Assembly: GCF_937960835.1 (NCBI RefSeq)
Contig: NZ_CALGPC010000012.1
Span: 75,205 to 139,204 of the forward strand
DNA: 64,000 bases
Source: an uncultured Ferrovibrio sp.
Lineage (GTDB): Bacteria; Pseudomonadota; Alphaproteobacteria; Ferrovibrionales; Ferrovibrionaceae
Reading direction: 5' to 3'
Made by a program: the position numbers and the translations under genes. Every line of letters starts with the position of its first letter. Positions within the stretch are counted from its first letter, which is position 1. Shown in pieces: positions 7,810-15,964 of this stretch. The notes beneath the pieces were generated by a model that saw nothing but the letters and a program-made list of their open reading frames with translations, was not told the DNA's origin and did not search any database.

Positions 7810-9345
7810 ATGTCCGCGCTCATCTCCGGCGACCGCCGGCTGTCGCAGGCTGCGCTGCAGGAACGGGCGGCGAAAGCCGCAGGCGGCTTCCGTGCGCTTG
7901 GCATTGGCATCGGCGATGTGGTTGCGCTCTACATGCGCAACGATTTCGCCTTCTTCGAGGCATCTCTGGGCGCGGGCCTTGCCGGCGCCTATGCCACGCC
8001 GATCAACTGGCATTTCACTGCCGAGGAAACCGCCTATATCCTGCAGGATAGCGAGGCCAAGGTTCTCGTCGTGCACGGCGATCTGTGGCCGCGCATTGCC
8101 GGCATCGTGCCGGAGAACGTGCGCGTCTTCATCGTGCCGACACCGCCGGAGATTGCCGCCGCCTATGGCGTGGCGGACATCCTGCCGCCCGAGGCCGCAA
8201 AGCTGACGCAATGGGAAGACTGGCTGCTGGCGCAGACGCCCCTGCGCGAGGATACGCCGCCGCCGCGCAACGCGATGATCTACACCTCCGGCACCACCGG
8301 CCGGCCGAAAGGCGTGCGCCGCGCAGCGCCCACACCCGAGCAGGCCGCCGGCAATATTGTCGCCGCCTCCACCTATTTTGGTCTCGATCCGCAGGAGGAA
8401 AAAGTCATCCTGATGAACGGCCCGATGTATCACTCGGCGCCGAATTCCTACGGCATGATGGCGGCGCGCCAGGGCGCGACCATCGTTTTGCAGCCGCGCT
8501 TCGATGCGGAAGACATGCTGGCGATGATCGAGCGGCACCGCATCACCCACATGCACATCGTGCCGACCATGTTCGTGCGGCTGCTGAAGCTGCCCGAAGC
8601 CGTAAAGCGCAAATACGATCTCAGCAGCCTGCGCAACGTCGTGCATGGCGCAGCGCCGTGTCCGCGTGACGTGAAGCTTGCGATGATCGACTGGTGGGGA
8701 CCGGTGATCAACGAATATTACGGCTCCACCGAAACCGGCATTGCCGTGTGGCTGTCGGCTGCCGATGCGCTCCGGAAACCCGGCAGCGTCGGCCGCATCC
8801 TGCCGGGCTGCACCGTGAAGGCCTTCGGCGATGACGGCCGCGAATTGCCGCCGGGCGAGATCGGCGAGCTTTACATCCGCGCGCCCTACATCCCCGATTT
8901 CACCTACAACAAGCTCGACGACAAGCGCCGCGAAGTGGCGCGCGGCGAACTGGTGACGGTCGGCGATGTCGGCTATGTCGATGCGGAGGGCTTCGTCTAT
9001 CTCTGCGACCGCAAGCGCGACATGGTGATCTCCGGCGGGGTCAACATCTACCCGGCCGAGATTGAGGCCGTGCTGATCGGCATGCCGGGCGTGAAGGACT
9101 GCGCCGTCTTCGGCATTCCCGATGACGAATTCGGCGAAAGCCTCTGCGCCTATATCGAGCCCGACGACATGGCCGCTGCGCCCTCGCCCGATGCGGTGCG
9201 CAGCTTCCTGGCCCAGCATGTCGCCAAGTATAAGGTGCCGAAGATCGTTGAGGTGGTCTCCAGCCTGCCGCGCGAGGATTCCGGCAAGATTTTCAAGCGC
9301 AAGCTCCGCGCGCCCTATTGGGAAAAGGCCGGCCGGTCCATCTAG
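7810..9345 (+). CDS. AMP-forming acyl-CoA synthetase
   Basis: A 511-residue ANL-superfamily enzyme that activates a carboxylic acid as the acyl-adenylate and then the CoA thioester. The AMP-binding loop MIYTSGTTGRPKGV is at about residue 155, with NEYYGSTETG in the middle. The C-terminal hinge and lysine motifs are DRKRDMVISGGVNIYPAEIE and SGKIFKRKLR. It sits 12 bases after the nitronate monooxygenase and 26 bases before the enoyl reductase-like gene. The acid cannot be specified. A 575-residue open frame on the opposite strand is a shadow. Confidence 0.92.
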   Translation: MSALISGDRRLSQAALQERAAKAAGGFRALGIGIGDVVALYMRNDFAFFEASLGAGLAGAYATPINWHFTAEETAYILQDSEAKVLVVHGDLWPRIAGIVPENVRVFIVPTPPEIAAAYGVADILPPEAAKLTQWEDWLLAQTPLREDTPPPRNAMIYTSGTTGRPKGVRRAAPTPEQAAGNIVAASTYFGLDPQEEKVILMNGPMYHSAPNSYGMMAARQGATIVLQPRFDAEDMLAMIERHRITHMHIVPTMFVRLLKLPEAVKRKYDLSSLRNVVHGAAPCPRDVKLAMIDWWGPVINEYYGSTETGIAVWLSAADALRKPGSVGRILPGCTVKAFGDDGRELPPGEIGELYIRAPYIPDFTYNKLDDKRREVARGELVTVGDVGYVDAEGFVYLCDRKRDMVISGGVNIYPAEIEAVLIGMPGVKDCAVFGIPDDEFGESLCAYIEPDDMAAAPSPDAVRSFLAQHVAKYKVPKIVEVVSSLPREDSGKIFKRKLRAPYWEKAGRSI

Positions 9346-9371
9346 GCCGCGCCATTTGAGAGGAAACAATC

Positions 9372-10367
9372 ATGGTGAAAGCGATCCAATATGCCCGTTT
9401 CGGCAAACCCTGGGAGGCGGCCGAACTGGTCGATCTCCCTGATCCGGGCCAGCCCGGCGAGGGCGAAGTGCTGATCGATGTCGAGGCTTGCGCGATCAAC
9501 CCGGCCGATCTCTTGCAGCTTGAAGGCCGCTACGGCGTGGAGCCGCCGCCCCTGCCCGCCATCGGCGGCGGCGAAGGCGTTGGCATCGTGCGCCAGCTTG
9601 GCCCCGGCGTGTCGCATCTGAAGGCCGGCGACCGCGTGCTGCTGCTCTTTGCCGGCCGCGGCAACTGGCGCAAGCAGGTCAAAGCCAAGGCGGCGAAGCT
9701 GTTTGCGCTGCCCAAGGCCGATCCGCTGCAGCTCGCCATGCTGACGGTCAATCCCGCCACAGCGCTGCTGATGCTGAAAAGCTTCATCGATCTGAAACCC
9801 GGCGACTGGGTGATCCAGAATGCCGCCAATTCCGGCGTTGGCCACAATGTCATCGTGCTGGCCAAGAAATTCGGCCTGCGCAGCCTCAACATCGTCCGCC
9901 GCGCGTCACTGATCGACGAGCTGAAGCAGCAGGGCGCCGACGAGGTGCTGGTCGATGGCCCCGATCTTGGCCAGCGCGTCAAGGCGATCACCGGCAAGGA
10001 TGCGGCGCCCAGGCTCGGCATCGACGCCATCGGCGGCGAGGGCACGCGCCGCATCGGCCATGCCCTGGCCAATGGCGGCGTGATCGTCAATTACGGCCTC
10101 CTGTCCGGCCAGCCCTGCATGGTCGATGCGGCCGAGACGGTGTTCCGTGACGTCGCGCTGCGCGGCTTCTGGCTGGCGCGCTGGTTTGCCACCGCCGCGC
10201 CGCAGGAATTGCAGCAGACCTATGCCGAGCTGACCAGGCTGGTGGCCGACGGCACCATCCATGTGGCGGTGGAGGCGACCTATCCGCTGGAGCGCTACAA
10301 GGAGGCGCTCAGCCATGCCGCCCGCGAAGGCCGCAAGGGAAAAATCCTGTTTACGCCGAATTCCTGA
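9372..10367 (+). CDS. MDR-family 2-enoyl thioester reductase-like oxidoreductase (MECR/ETR type)
   Basis: A 331-residue zinc-less medium-chain dehydrogenase/reductase. AINPADLLQLEGRYGVEPPPLPAIGG-type N-terminal residues, VIQNAANSGVGHNVIVLAKKFGLRSLNIVRR (nucleotide-binding region) and LVDGPDLGQRVKAITG resemble mitochondrial and bacterial trans-2-enoyl-CoA/ACP reductases. The catalytic Tyr may be the one in LEGRYGVEP. AGAGGAAA precedes the ATG. As the last gene of the TetR/NMO/acyl-CoA ligase run it probably reduces an enoyl-CoA made after activation of the operon's substrate. Confidence 0.8.
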   Translation: MVKAIQYARFGKPWEAAELVDLPDPGQPGEGEVLIDVEACAINPADLLQLEGRYGVEPPPLPAIGGGEGVGIVRQLGPGVSHLKAGDRVLLLFAGRGNWRKQVKAKAAKLFALPKADPLQLAMLTVNPATALLMLKSFIDLKPGDWVIQNAANSGVGHNVIVLAKKFGLRSLNIVRRASLIDELKQQGADEVLVDGPDLGQRVKAITGKDAAPRLGIDAIGGEGTRRIGHALANGGVIVNYGLLSGQPCMVDAAETVFRDVALRGFWLARWFATAAPQELQQTYAELTRLVADGTIHVAVEATYPLERYKEALSHAAREGRKGKILFTPNS

Positions 10368-10420
10368 CGGCGCCGTTCCGGTAGTATTCCGGTAACGCTT
10401 CCGTCTCTATGCTTTCCCCC

Positions 10421-10450
10421 TGCCGCCCGGCTGCGCTAAGCTGGGCGGCA
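10421..10450. terminator. Inverted repeat downstream of the TetR/NMO operon
   Basis: TGCCGCCC at 10421-10428 pairs with GGGCGGCA at 10443-10450. Four further pairs, one of them G-U, close a six-base loop. No T-tract follows, so termination is only a possibility. The hairpin lies 53 bases after the enoyl reductase stop and 29 bases before the aminotransferase start. Confidence 0.4.
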
Positions 10451-10479
10451 CTCGTTTGAGATAGCCCCGAGCTCATATC

Positions 10480-11721
10480 ATGTCCGATTCTTCTCTTCCC
10501 GGCCTCGCGCAAGGCGTTGCCGAGCTGCGCGCCTCGGAAATCCGCGAATTGCTCAAACTCATCGCCAGGCCGGAGATCATATCCTTCGCCGGCGGCATCC
10601 CCGATCCGGCGATGTTCCCGCTGGACGCCATCACCAAGTCCTACGAGGCCCTGCTGCGCGATCCCTCTGCTGCGCAGGTCGCGTTCCAGTATTCGATCAG
10701 CGAAGGCTATCCGCCGCTGCGCGAGTGGATCCAGGGCTATCTCGCAGGCCATGGCATCGCCGCCAGGCCGGAAGAGATCCTGATCACCTCCGGCGCCCAG
10801 CAGGCGCTGGATTTCCTTGGCCGCGCCTTTATCGAGGAAGGCGATGGCGTGGTGATGTCGGCGCCGAGCTATCTCGGCGCCATCCAGGTCTTCGGCACCT
10901 ATCGCCCGCGCTTCCATTCGGTGCCGATGGACGATGAAGGCGTGCTGCTCGACGAGCTCGAAGCCGTCTTCAAAGAGAAGCCGAAATTCTTCTATCTGAC
11001 CCCGGACTTCTGCAATCCGGCCGGCGTCACCACTTCGCTGGCACGCCGCCAGGCGATCCTGAAGCTCGCGCATCAGTACGGCGTCTACATCGTGGAAGAC
11101 AGCCCCTATGAGGAGCTGCGCTACGAGAATCCCCGCATCCCCAGCTTCTCGGCTCTGGAGGCCGAGTATCTGAAGCAGCCGGGCGCCGATCAGCGCCGCC
11201 TGGTGATCTATGTCGGCAGCCTGTCGAAGATCCTCACCCCCGCCCTGCGCATCGGCTGGATTGCCGCCGATCCGGCGCTGATCAATAAGCTGGTGCTGGT
11301 CAAGCAGGCTTCTGATCTGCATTGCAGCACCATCAACCAGATGATCGCCTGCGAGCTGGCGAAATCCTCGCATGCCAGCCAGGTGGTCAAGCTGCGCAAG
11401 GTCTACAAGGAGCGCCGCGACGCCATGCTGGCGGCGCTGGAGCAGAGCTTCCCCAAGGAAGTCAGCTTCACCCGGCCCGATGGCGGCATGTTCATCTGGC
11501 TGGAATTCCCCGAAGGCATCGACGGCACCCAGCTTCTGGAGGAAGCGATCAAGGATACCGAGGTCGCCTTCGTCCCCGGCTCCGCCTTCTATGCCAACGA
11601 GCCGAAGAAGAATACCGCGCGGCTTTCGTTCTCGCTGGGCGAGCCCGCGCGGATCAGGGAAGGCATCGAACGTCTCGCGGCGCTGTTGCAGAACAAGCTC
11701 CGCGCCAACAAGGCCGCGTAA
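10480..11721 (+). CDS. PLP-dependent class I/II aminotransferase (2-aminoadipate transaminase-like)
   Basis: A 413-residue fold-type I aminotransferase. The cofactor lysine sits in VGSLSKILTPALRIGWI; other landmarks are ISFAGGIPDPAMFP, YSISEGYPPLREWI and LTPDFCNPAGVTTS. The pattern matches the LysN/MocR-like group that transaminates 2-aminoadipate, aromatic or branched amino acids. It has no helix-turn-helix domain. It stands alone between a hairpin on its left and a palindromic repeat on its right. Confidence 0.88.
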   Translation: MSDSSLPGLAQGVAELRASEIRELLKLIARPEIISFAGGIPDPAMFPLDAITKSYEALLRDPSAAQVAFQYSISEGYPPLREWIQGYLAGHGIAARPEEILITSGAQQALDFLGRAFIEEGDGVVMSAPSYLGAIQVFGTYRPRFHSVPMDDEGVLLDELEAVFKEKPKFFYLTPDFCNPAGVTTSLARRQAILKLAHQYGVYIVEDSPYEELRYENPRIPSFSALEAEYLKQPGADQRRLVIYVGSLSKILTPALRIGWIAADPALINKLVLVKQASDLHCSTINQMIACELAKSSHASQVVKLRKVYKERRDAMLAALEQSFPKEVSFTRPDGGMFIWLEFPEGIDGTQLLEEAIKDTEVAFVPGSAFYANEPKKNTARLSFSLGEPARIREGIERLAALLQNKLRANKAA

Positions 11722-11750
11722 GGCTGGGATCGCCACACCTGCCGGTTTCA

Positions 11751-11799
11751 AAACGTCATGCCGCCGCCTGAGATATGTTTCCGCCGCGGCATGACGTTT
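11751..11799. repeat. Perfect 14-bp palindromic element (GTCAT family)
   Basis: AAACGTCATGCCGC at 11751-11764 is the exact reverse complement of 11786-11799, with a 21-base loop. It begins 30 bases after the aminotransferase stop, so it may act as a terminator. The second arm ends in GTTT, a weak T-tract. The CGTCATGC arms recur at 13584, 15882 and 58773. Confidence 0.75.
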
Positions 11800-11887
11800 A
11801 GCGGTGAGGAGCTCCCCCCTCAAAATATCGCAGACTCCGCCCTCCTCCCGCCCTATCATCCTCCCATAAGACAAAGGGAGGATCGCC

Positions 11888-12658
11888 ATGGCGGAGAATG
11901 TCATTCAGCTTGATCGCCGCAACAGCTGCTCGGAGGCCGAGTGGCAGACTCGCATCGATCTCGCCGCCTGCTATCGCCTGGTGGCGCTTTATGGCTGGGA
12001 CGATCTGATCTTCACCCATATCTCCGCCCGCGTGCCCGGCAGCCACGATCATTTCCTGGTCAACCGCTATGGCCTGATGTTCGAAGAGATCACCGCCTCG
12101 AGCCTGGTGAAGGTCGGCCTCGACGGCACGGTGATCGACGACGAGCCGGACGCGATCAACCCCGCCGGCTTCACCATCCACAGCGCCGTGCACGAGGCGC
12201 GCCCCGATGCAGGCTGCGTCATCCATCTGCACACCACGGCGGGCGTTGCCGTCTCCGCCCAGGAGGATGGCCTGCTGCCAATCAGCCAGACCGCACTGTT
12301 TCCGCTCGCGCAGATCAGCTATCACGATTACGAAGGCGTGGCGCTGAACCCGGAGGAGAAGCAGCGCCTGGTGGCGCATCTGGGCCGCAGCAATGTGATG
12401 CTGCTGCGCAATCACGGCACGCTCGCGCTGGGGCCGACGGTCGCTGATGCCTTCCTCAACATCTACACCCTGGAGCGCGCCTGCGCGATGCAGATCGCAG
12501 CGCAGGCGGGCGGCGGCAGGCTGCAGCATGTGCCGCAGCCGATCGTCGACGGCATCATGGCGCAGGCCAAGCAGGTGACCCGAGGCCTGGGTGGCGCGCT
12601 CGCCTGGCCCGCCCTGCTGCGCAAGCTCGACCGCATCGATCCCAGCTTCCGCAACTGA
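11888..12658 (+). CDS. Class II aldolase/adducin family protein
   Basis: A 256-residue class II aldolase-fold protein. Metal-binding histidines are visible in HLHTTAGVAV and LLRNHGTLALG, and the N-terminal DLAACYRLVALYGWDDLIFTHISARVPG is typical. GGGAGG lies six bases before the ATG. Family members include fuculose-phosphate and rhamnulose aldolases, but the adducin-like subgroup of this length has no settled reaction. The exonuclease III gene follows after 19 bases and may be cotranscribed. Confidence 0.88.
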   Translation: MAENVIQLDRRNSCSEAEWQTRIDLAACYRLVALYGWDDLIFTHISARVPGSHDHFLVNRYGLMFEEITASSLVKVGLDGTVIDDEPDAINPAGFTIHSAVHEARPDAGCVIHLHTTAGVAVSAQEDGLLPISQTALFPLAQISYHDYEGVALNPEEKQRLVAHLGRSNVMLLRNHGTLALGPTVADAFLNIYTLERACAMQIAAQAGGGRLQHVPQPIVDGIMAQAKQVTRGLGGALAWPALLRKLDRIDPSFRN

Positions 12659-12677
12659 TCAATCGCCTGCCGCAGCG

Positions 12678-13553
12678 ATGCGCATCGCCAGCTTCAACGT
12701 CAACGGCATCAATGGCCGCCTGCCGGTGCTGTTGCGCTGGCTGGAGGAAATCGCGCCCGATGTTGCCTGTCTGCAGGAACTGAAAGCGCCGCAGGAGAAA
12801 TTCCCGCTGGCCGCCATCGAAAAGGCGGGCTATGGCGCGATCTGGCTGGGCCAGAAGAGCTGGAACGGCGTCGCCATCCTGCAGCGCGACGCAACACCGG
12901 AAGAAACCCGCCGTGGCCTGCCGCGCATCAAAGGCGGCAAGTTCGTTGACGATGTCCAGAGCCGCTATATCGAGGCGGCGGTCAACGGCCTTTTGATCGG
13001 CTGCCTCTATCTGCCCAACGGCAATCCGGCCCCGGGGCCGAAATTCGACTACAAGCTCGACTGGTTTCGGCGGCTCACGGCCTATGCGGCGACGCTGATG
13101 GAGTCCGGCCTGCCGGTGATCCTGGCCGGCGACTACAACGTGATGCCGACGGAGCTCGACGTCTACAAGCCCGAACGCTGGCTGGACGATGCGCTGTTCC
13201 GCCCGGAAAGCCGTGCCGCCTTCCATAAGCTTGTCGGCCAGGGCTGGACCGACGCGATCCGCAAGCTGCATCCGGATGAGCGCATCTATACCTTCTGGGA
13301 CTATTTCCGGAATGCCTGGCCGCGCAATGCCGGCCTGCGCATCGACCATTTCCTGCTCAGCCCGAAAGTCGCACGCCGCCTTACAGCCGCCGGCGTGGAC
13401 CGCAAAGTGCGCGGCTGGGAAAGAGCCAGCGACCACGCGCCGGTCTGGATCGAACTGAAGGAGACGGCACGGCGGGTTAAGCCGGCGGCGAAGGTGCCGA
13501 GCAAGAATGTGAAGAAGAAAAGTGTGAAGAAGACCACGAAGAAAACGGCATAG
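12678..13553 (+). CDS. xthA: Exodeoxyribonuclease III
   Basis: A 291-residue AP endonuclease/3'-exonuclease of the EEP superfamily that acts in base-excision repair. Motifs are MRIASFNVNGI, CLQELKAPQEKF, GYGAIWLGQKSWNGVAI, LAGDYNVMP, TFWDYF and a final SDHAPVW. The start at 12678 was chosen because the protein begins with the conserved MRIASFNVNG; the frame opens earlier within the aldolase gene. The last 27 residues are a Lys/Ala-rich tail (KKKSVKKTTKKTA) beyond the usual family end, possibly a nonspecific DNA-binding extension. Confidence 0.92.
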   Translation: MRIASFNVNGINGRLPVLLRWLEEIAPDVACLQELKAPQEKFPLAAIEKAGYGAIWLGQKSWNGVAILQRDATPEETRRGLPRIKGGKFVDDVQSRYIEAAVNGLLIGCLYLPNGNPAPGPKFDYKLDWFRRLTAYAATLMESGLPVILAGDYNVMPTELDVYKPERWLDDALFRPESRAAFHKLVGQGWTDAIRKLHPDERIYTFWDYFRNAWPRNAGLRIDHFLLSPKVARRLTAAGVDRKVRGWERASDHAPVWIELKETARRVKPAAKVPSKNVKKKSVKKTTKKTA

Positions 13554-13583
13554 CCGTTACCCCGCACGCATCCATTCCCTCCT

Positions 13584-13635
13584 CGTCATCCCGGGCGCGC
13601 AGCATGCAATGGCGCACCGCAGACCCGGGATGACG
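13584..13635. repeat. Palindromic intergenic element (CGTCATCCCGGG arms)
   Basis: CGTCATCCCGGG at 13584-13595 pairs perfectly with 13624-13635. The loop contains nested GCGC-rich self-complementarity. It lies between two convergent genes, exonuclease III and flavin reductase, and so could terminate both. It belongs to the same GTCAT-bounded family as the other intergenic palindromes in the window. Confidence 0.75.
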
Positions 13636-13705
13636 GGACAGGTTATCGCCATTATGACACGCCGTTATCCGGCCAAAGCCAAACGCCGCCCCGCCGCGCA
13701 CGTCG

Positions 13706-14341
13706 CTACTCCGCCGCAACTTTCGCGCCTGGCCGGTACATCTGGAAACGATTGGCCTCGGTGATGGTGAAGTAATCCGCCGGCCCGCCACCGCGTGAAA
13801 TCGGATCGGCCGCGACGGTGTCGTAGATGCCGTCCTTCAAAAGGCTTTTGTCGATATAGACGGCAACCACCTCGCCGAAGGCGACCCAGGTCTCGATCTC
13901 GCCGCCCTCGGCAGTCTGCAGCTTGATGAGCTGCGTCAGCCTGCATTCGAACGAGACAGGACTTTCGGCGACGCGCGGTGCCTTGATCAGCCTGGACGGC
14001 GCTGGCGTCAGCTTGGCCAGGGCGAACTCGTCCACCTCAGGGCCGACTTCGGCGCAGCTGGCATTCATTTGCTCAGCCAGGCTGCGCGTCGCCAGGCTCC
14101 AGCCGAATTCCCTGGTTTCGGCTACATTGGCAATGCTGTCCTTCCAGCCGATGGAGGAAAAGCCGATGATCGGCGGCTTGTAATTGAAGAGATTGAAGAA
14201 GCTGTAGGGTGCAAGATTGCGCACACCCTTGGCCGAAAGCGATGAGATCCAGCCGATCGGCCGCGGTGCCACGATCATGTTGAGCGGATCGTGCTTCAGG
14301 CCATGGCCGAGGCGCGGTTCATAAAAATGATAGGCGGTCAT
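13706..14341 (-). CDS. Flavin reductase-like FMN-binding protein (split-barrel, DIM6/NTAB type)
   Basis: A 211-residue protein of the flavin-reductase split-barrel fold. NMIVAPRPIGWISSLSAKG, LAPYSFFNLFNYKPPIIGFSS and EFGWSLATRSLAEQMN-type residues are characteristic of the FMN-binding group. Members either supply reduced flavin to monooxygenases or act as stand-alone FMN oxidoreductases. No partner monooxygenase is adjacent. Confidence 0.88.
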   Translation of the reverse strand: MTAYHFYEPRLGHGLKHDPLNMIVAPRPIGWISSLSAKGVRNLAPYSFFNLFNYKPPIIGFSSIGWKDSIANVAETREFGWSLATRSLAEQMNASCAEVGPEVDEFALAKLTPAPSRLIKAPRVAESPVSFECRLTQLIKLQTAEGGEIETWVAFGEVVAVYIDKSLLKDGIYDTVAADPISRGGGPADYFTITEANRFQMYRPGAKVAAE

Positions 14342-14855
14342 CCTGGTTCCTGGTCGTCAGTATCGTTCATGCCTATGTTGGATCGTTTTCCATGCGGCCT
14401 CCACCATTCTCAATGAGCCTGGCAATCCGTGCTTCGGTTTTCGCATCTCCTTCCGCGCCGAAGGCGCTTTCTGTGCGAACGAAAACCACTTCGCCAAGCG
14501 GTGGGCGGTAGCGTCATTAGAGGCCGCATTCTTACCTCCTCTCCGGCTGTCGGACATCGCCAATCTGGCAACAACTACCGATTGAACAGCGGGCCGGGAA
14601 ATTGGCCTCAGTTGGCCTGAATCGGACTCAAACTGGCTCGGAACTGCCGCCAGCTCGCCTTCAGTGGCACCGAATGGCTCCCATGGCCGGGACATACAAG
14701 ATATATCAATAACTTAAGCCAAGGCGGTCGCCGGGGCCTAACCGGCCGGCATGAAACAGCCCCCATGCCTGCCCTCCATGTCTGGCCCCATGACTGGCTC
14801 TTGCCGGGTGAAGCCGCTACAAAAACCCGCCCCTTCCGTCAGTTGAGTCTCACGC
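14342..14855. other. 514-bp gap upstream of the ferredoxin-NADP reductase gene
   Basis: This gap separates the divergent flavin reductase and ferredoxin-NADP reductase genes. It has an A+T-rich tract around 14695-14715 that could hold a promoter. The only sizeable open frame is on the minus strand (14357-14695, listed separately with low confidence). I see no RNA gene or mobile-element end. Confidence 0.5.
14357..14695 (-). CDS. Doubtful hypothetical ORF, possibly a remnant
   Basis: A 112-codon open frame in the long gap before the ferredoxin-NADP reductase. The product is rich in Ser, Arg and Ala, with no signal peptide, membrane segment or motif I recognise. There is no clear ribosome binding site. 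It may be a chance frame or debris from an old insertion. Confidence 0.2.
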   Translation of the reverse strand: MSRPWEPFGATEGELAAVPSQFESDSGQLRPISRPAVQSVVVARLAMSDSRRGGKNAASNDATAHRLAKWFSFAQKAPSARKEMRKPKHGLPGSLRMVEAAWKTIQHRHERY

Positions 14856-15875
14856 ATGAGCCATCAAACCGATATTGCCGTGATCGGCGCCGGGCCGGTC
14901 GGCCTGTTTGCCGTTTTTGAATGCGGGATGGTCGGCCTGCGCTGCCATGTGATCGATGCGCTGGACGCCATCGGCGGGCAATGCAGCGCGCTTTATCCAG
15001 AAAAGCCAATCTACGACATTCCCGGCTTCCCCCGGATCTCCGGCGCCGAGCTGATCGCGCAGCTTGAGCAGCAAATCGCCCCCATGCACCCGGTTTTCCA
15101 TCTGGGGCAGCGCGTCGAGAAGCTGGAAGGCGAAGCGGGGAATTTCCGCCTCACGACCTCAAAAGGCACCGTAATCGAGGCGCGCGCGGTGATCATCGCC
15201 GCCGGCGCCGGCGCCTTCGGGCCCAACCGCCCGCCGCTTGCCGGCATTGAAGCCTATGAAGGCCGCAGGGACGGTACCGGCGTGCATTACCTGGTGCGCC
15301 GCGCCGAGGATTTCCGGGGCAAGCGTATCGTCATCGCCGGCGGCGGCGATTCCGCCGTCGACTGGGCGCTGGCGCTGCATGGCGTGGCCGCGCATATCGA
15401 TTTCGTGCATCGGCGCGACCAGTTCCGCGCCGCGCCGGAAAACGTCAGCCGCCTGCGCGCGCTGAACGGCCAGGGCCTCGATATCGTCGTGCCCTATCAG
15501 CTCGACGCGCTGGACGGCGATGGCGCGACGCTCAGCGCCGTGATCGTCAGATCGCTGGATGGCGACGTGAAGCGGCTGGAGGCCGATGCGCTGCTCGCCT
15601 TCTTCGGGCTGAAAAGCGATCTTGGGCCGATCGCGAACTGGGGCATGGAGCTGGCGCTGCATCACCTGCCGGTCGATCCGTCCACCTGCCAGACCAGCAA
15701 AAGCGGCATCTTCGCCATCGGCGACGTGGCGACCTATCCCGGCAAGCTGAAGCTGATCCTCACCGGCTTTGCCGAAGCGGCCTCCGCCGCGCATGCGATC
15801 TATCCCATGCTGCAGGGCAAGCCGCTTCATTTCGAGTATTCCACCTCGAAAGGCGCGCCAGGGATCGGCTCCTGA
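14856..15875 (+). CDS. Ferredoxin/flavodoxin-NADP+ reductase, thioredoxin-reductase-like (YumC type)
   Basis: A 339-residue two-dinucleotide-binding flavoprotein. The FAD motif is IAVIGAGPVGLFAVFECG, the NADPH motif is IVIAGGGDSAVDWALAL, and the second FAD motif is GIFAIGDVATYPGKLKLILTGFAEAA. It lacks the CxxC of thioredoxin reductase and has GGQCSALYPEKPIYDIPGFP, typical of YumC-like ferredoxin reductases. It transfers electrons between NADPH and ferredoxin or flavodoxin. The downstream palindrome separates it from a convergent acyl-CoA ligase. Confidence 0.92.
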   Translation: MSHQTDIAVIGAGPVGLFAVFECGMVGLRCHVIDALDAIGGQCSALYPEKPIYDIPGFPRISGAELIAQLEQQIAPMHPVFHLGQRVEKLEGEAGNFRLTTSKGTVIEARAVIIAAGAGAFGPNRPPLAGIEAYEGRRDGTGVHYLVRRAEDFRGKRIVIAGGGDSAVDWALALHGVAAHIDFVHRRDQFRAAPENVSRLRALNGQGLDIVVPYQLDALDGDGATLSAVIVRSLDGDVKRLEADALLAFFGLKSDLGPIANWGMELALHHLPVDPSTCQTSKSGIFAIGDVATYPGKLKLILTGFAEAASAAHAIYPMLQGKPLHFEYSTSKGAPGIGS

Positions 15876-15881
15876 CCTGAT

Positions 15882-15955
15882 CGTCATGCTCGGGCTTGGT
15901 CCGCGGGCCTTTCGCAAATCGGCGGGAGATGCCCGGGCCAAGCACGGGCATGACG
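15882..15955. repeat. Long imperfect palindromic element between convergent genes
   Basis: CGTCATGC at 15882-15889 pairs with 15948-15955. The pairing continues inward through CGGGCTTGG / CCAAGCaCG with a few mismatches to about position 15905, giving roughly 22 paired bases. The central loop is about 26 bases. It fills the gap between the ferredoxin-NADP reductase and the acyl-CoA ligase and probably forms a bidirectional terminator-like hairpin. Confidence 0.75.
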
Positions 15956-15964
15956 TCTGGCGTC

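Noticed and set aside
7642..9369. A 575-codon open frame on the minus strand
   Set aside because: It is the antisense of the acyl-CoA synthetase at 7810-9345 and has no recognisable domain.
10351..11904. A 517-codon open frame on the minus strand
   Set aside because: It is the antisense of the aminotransferase at 10480-11721, whose motifs are unambiguous.
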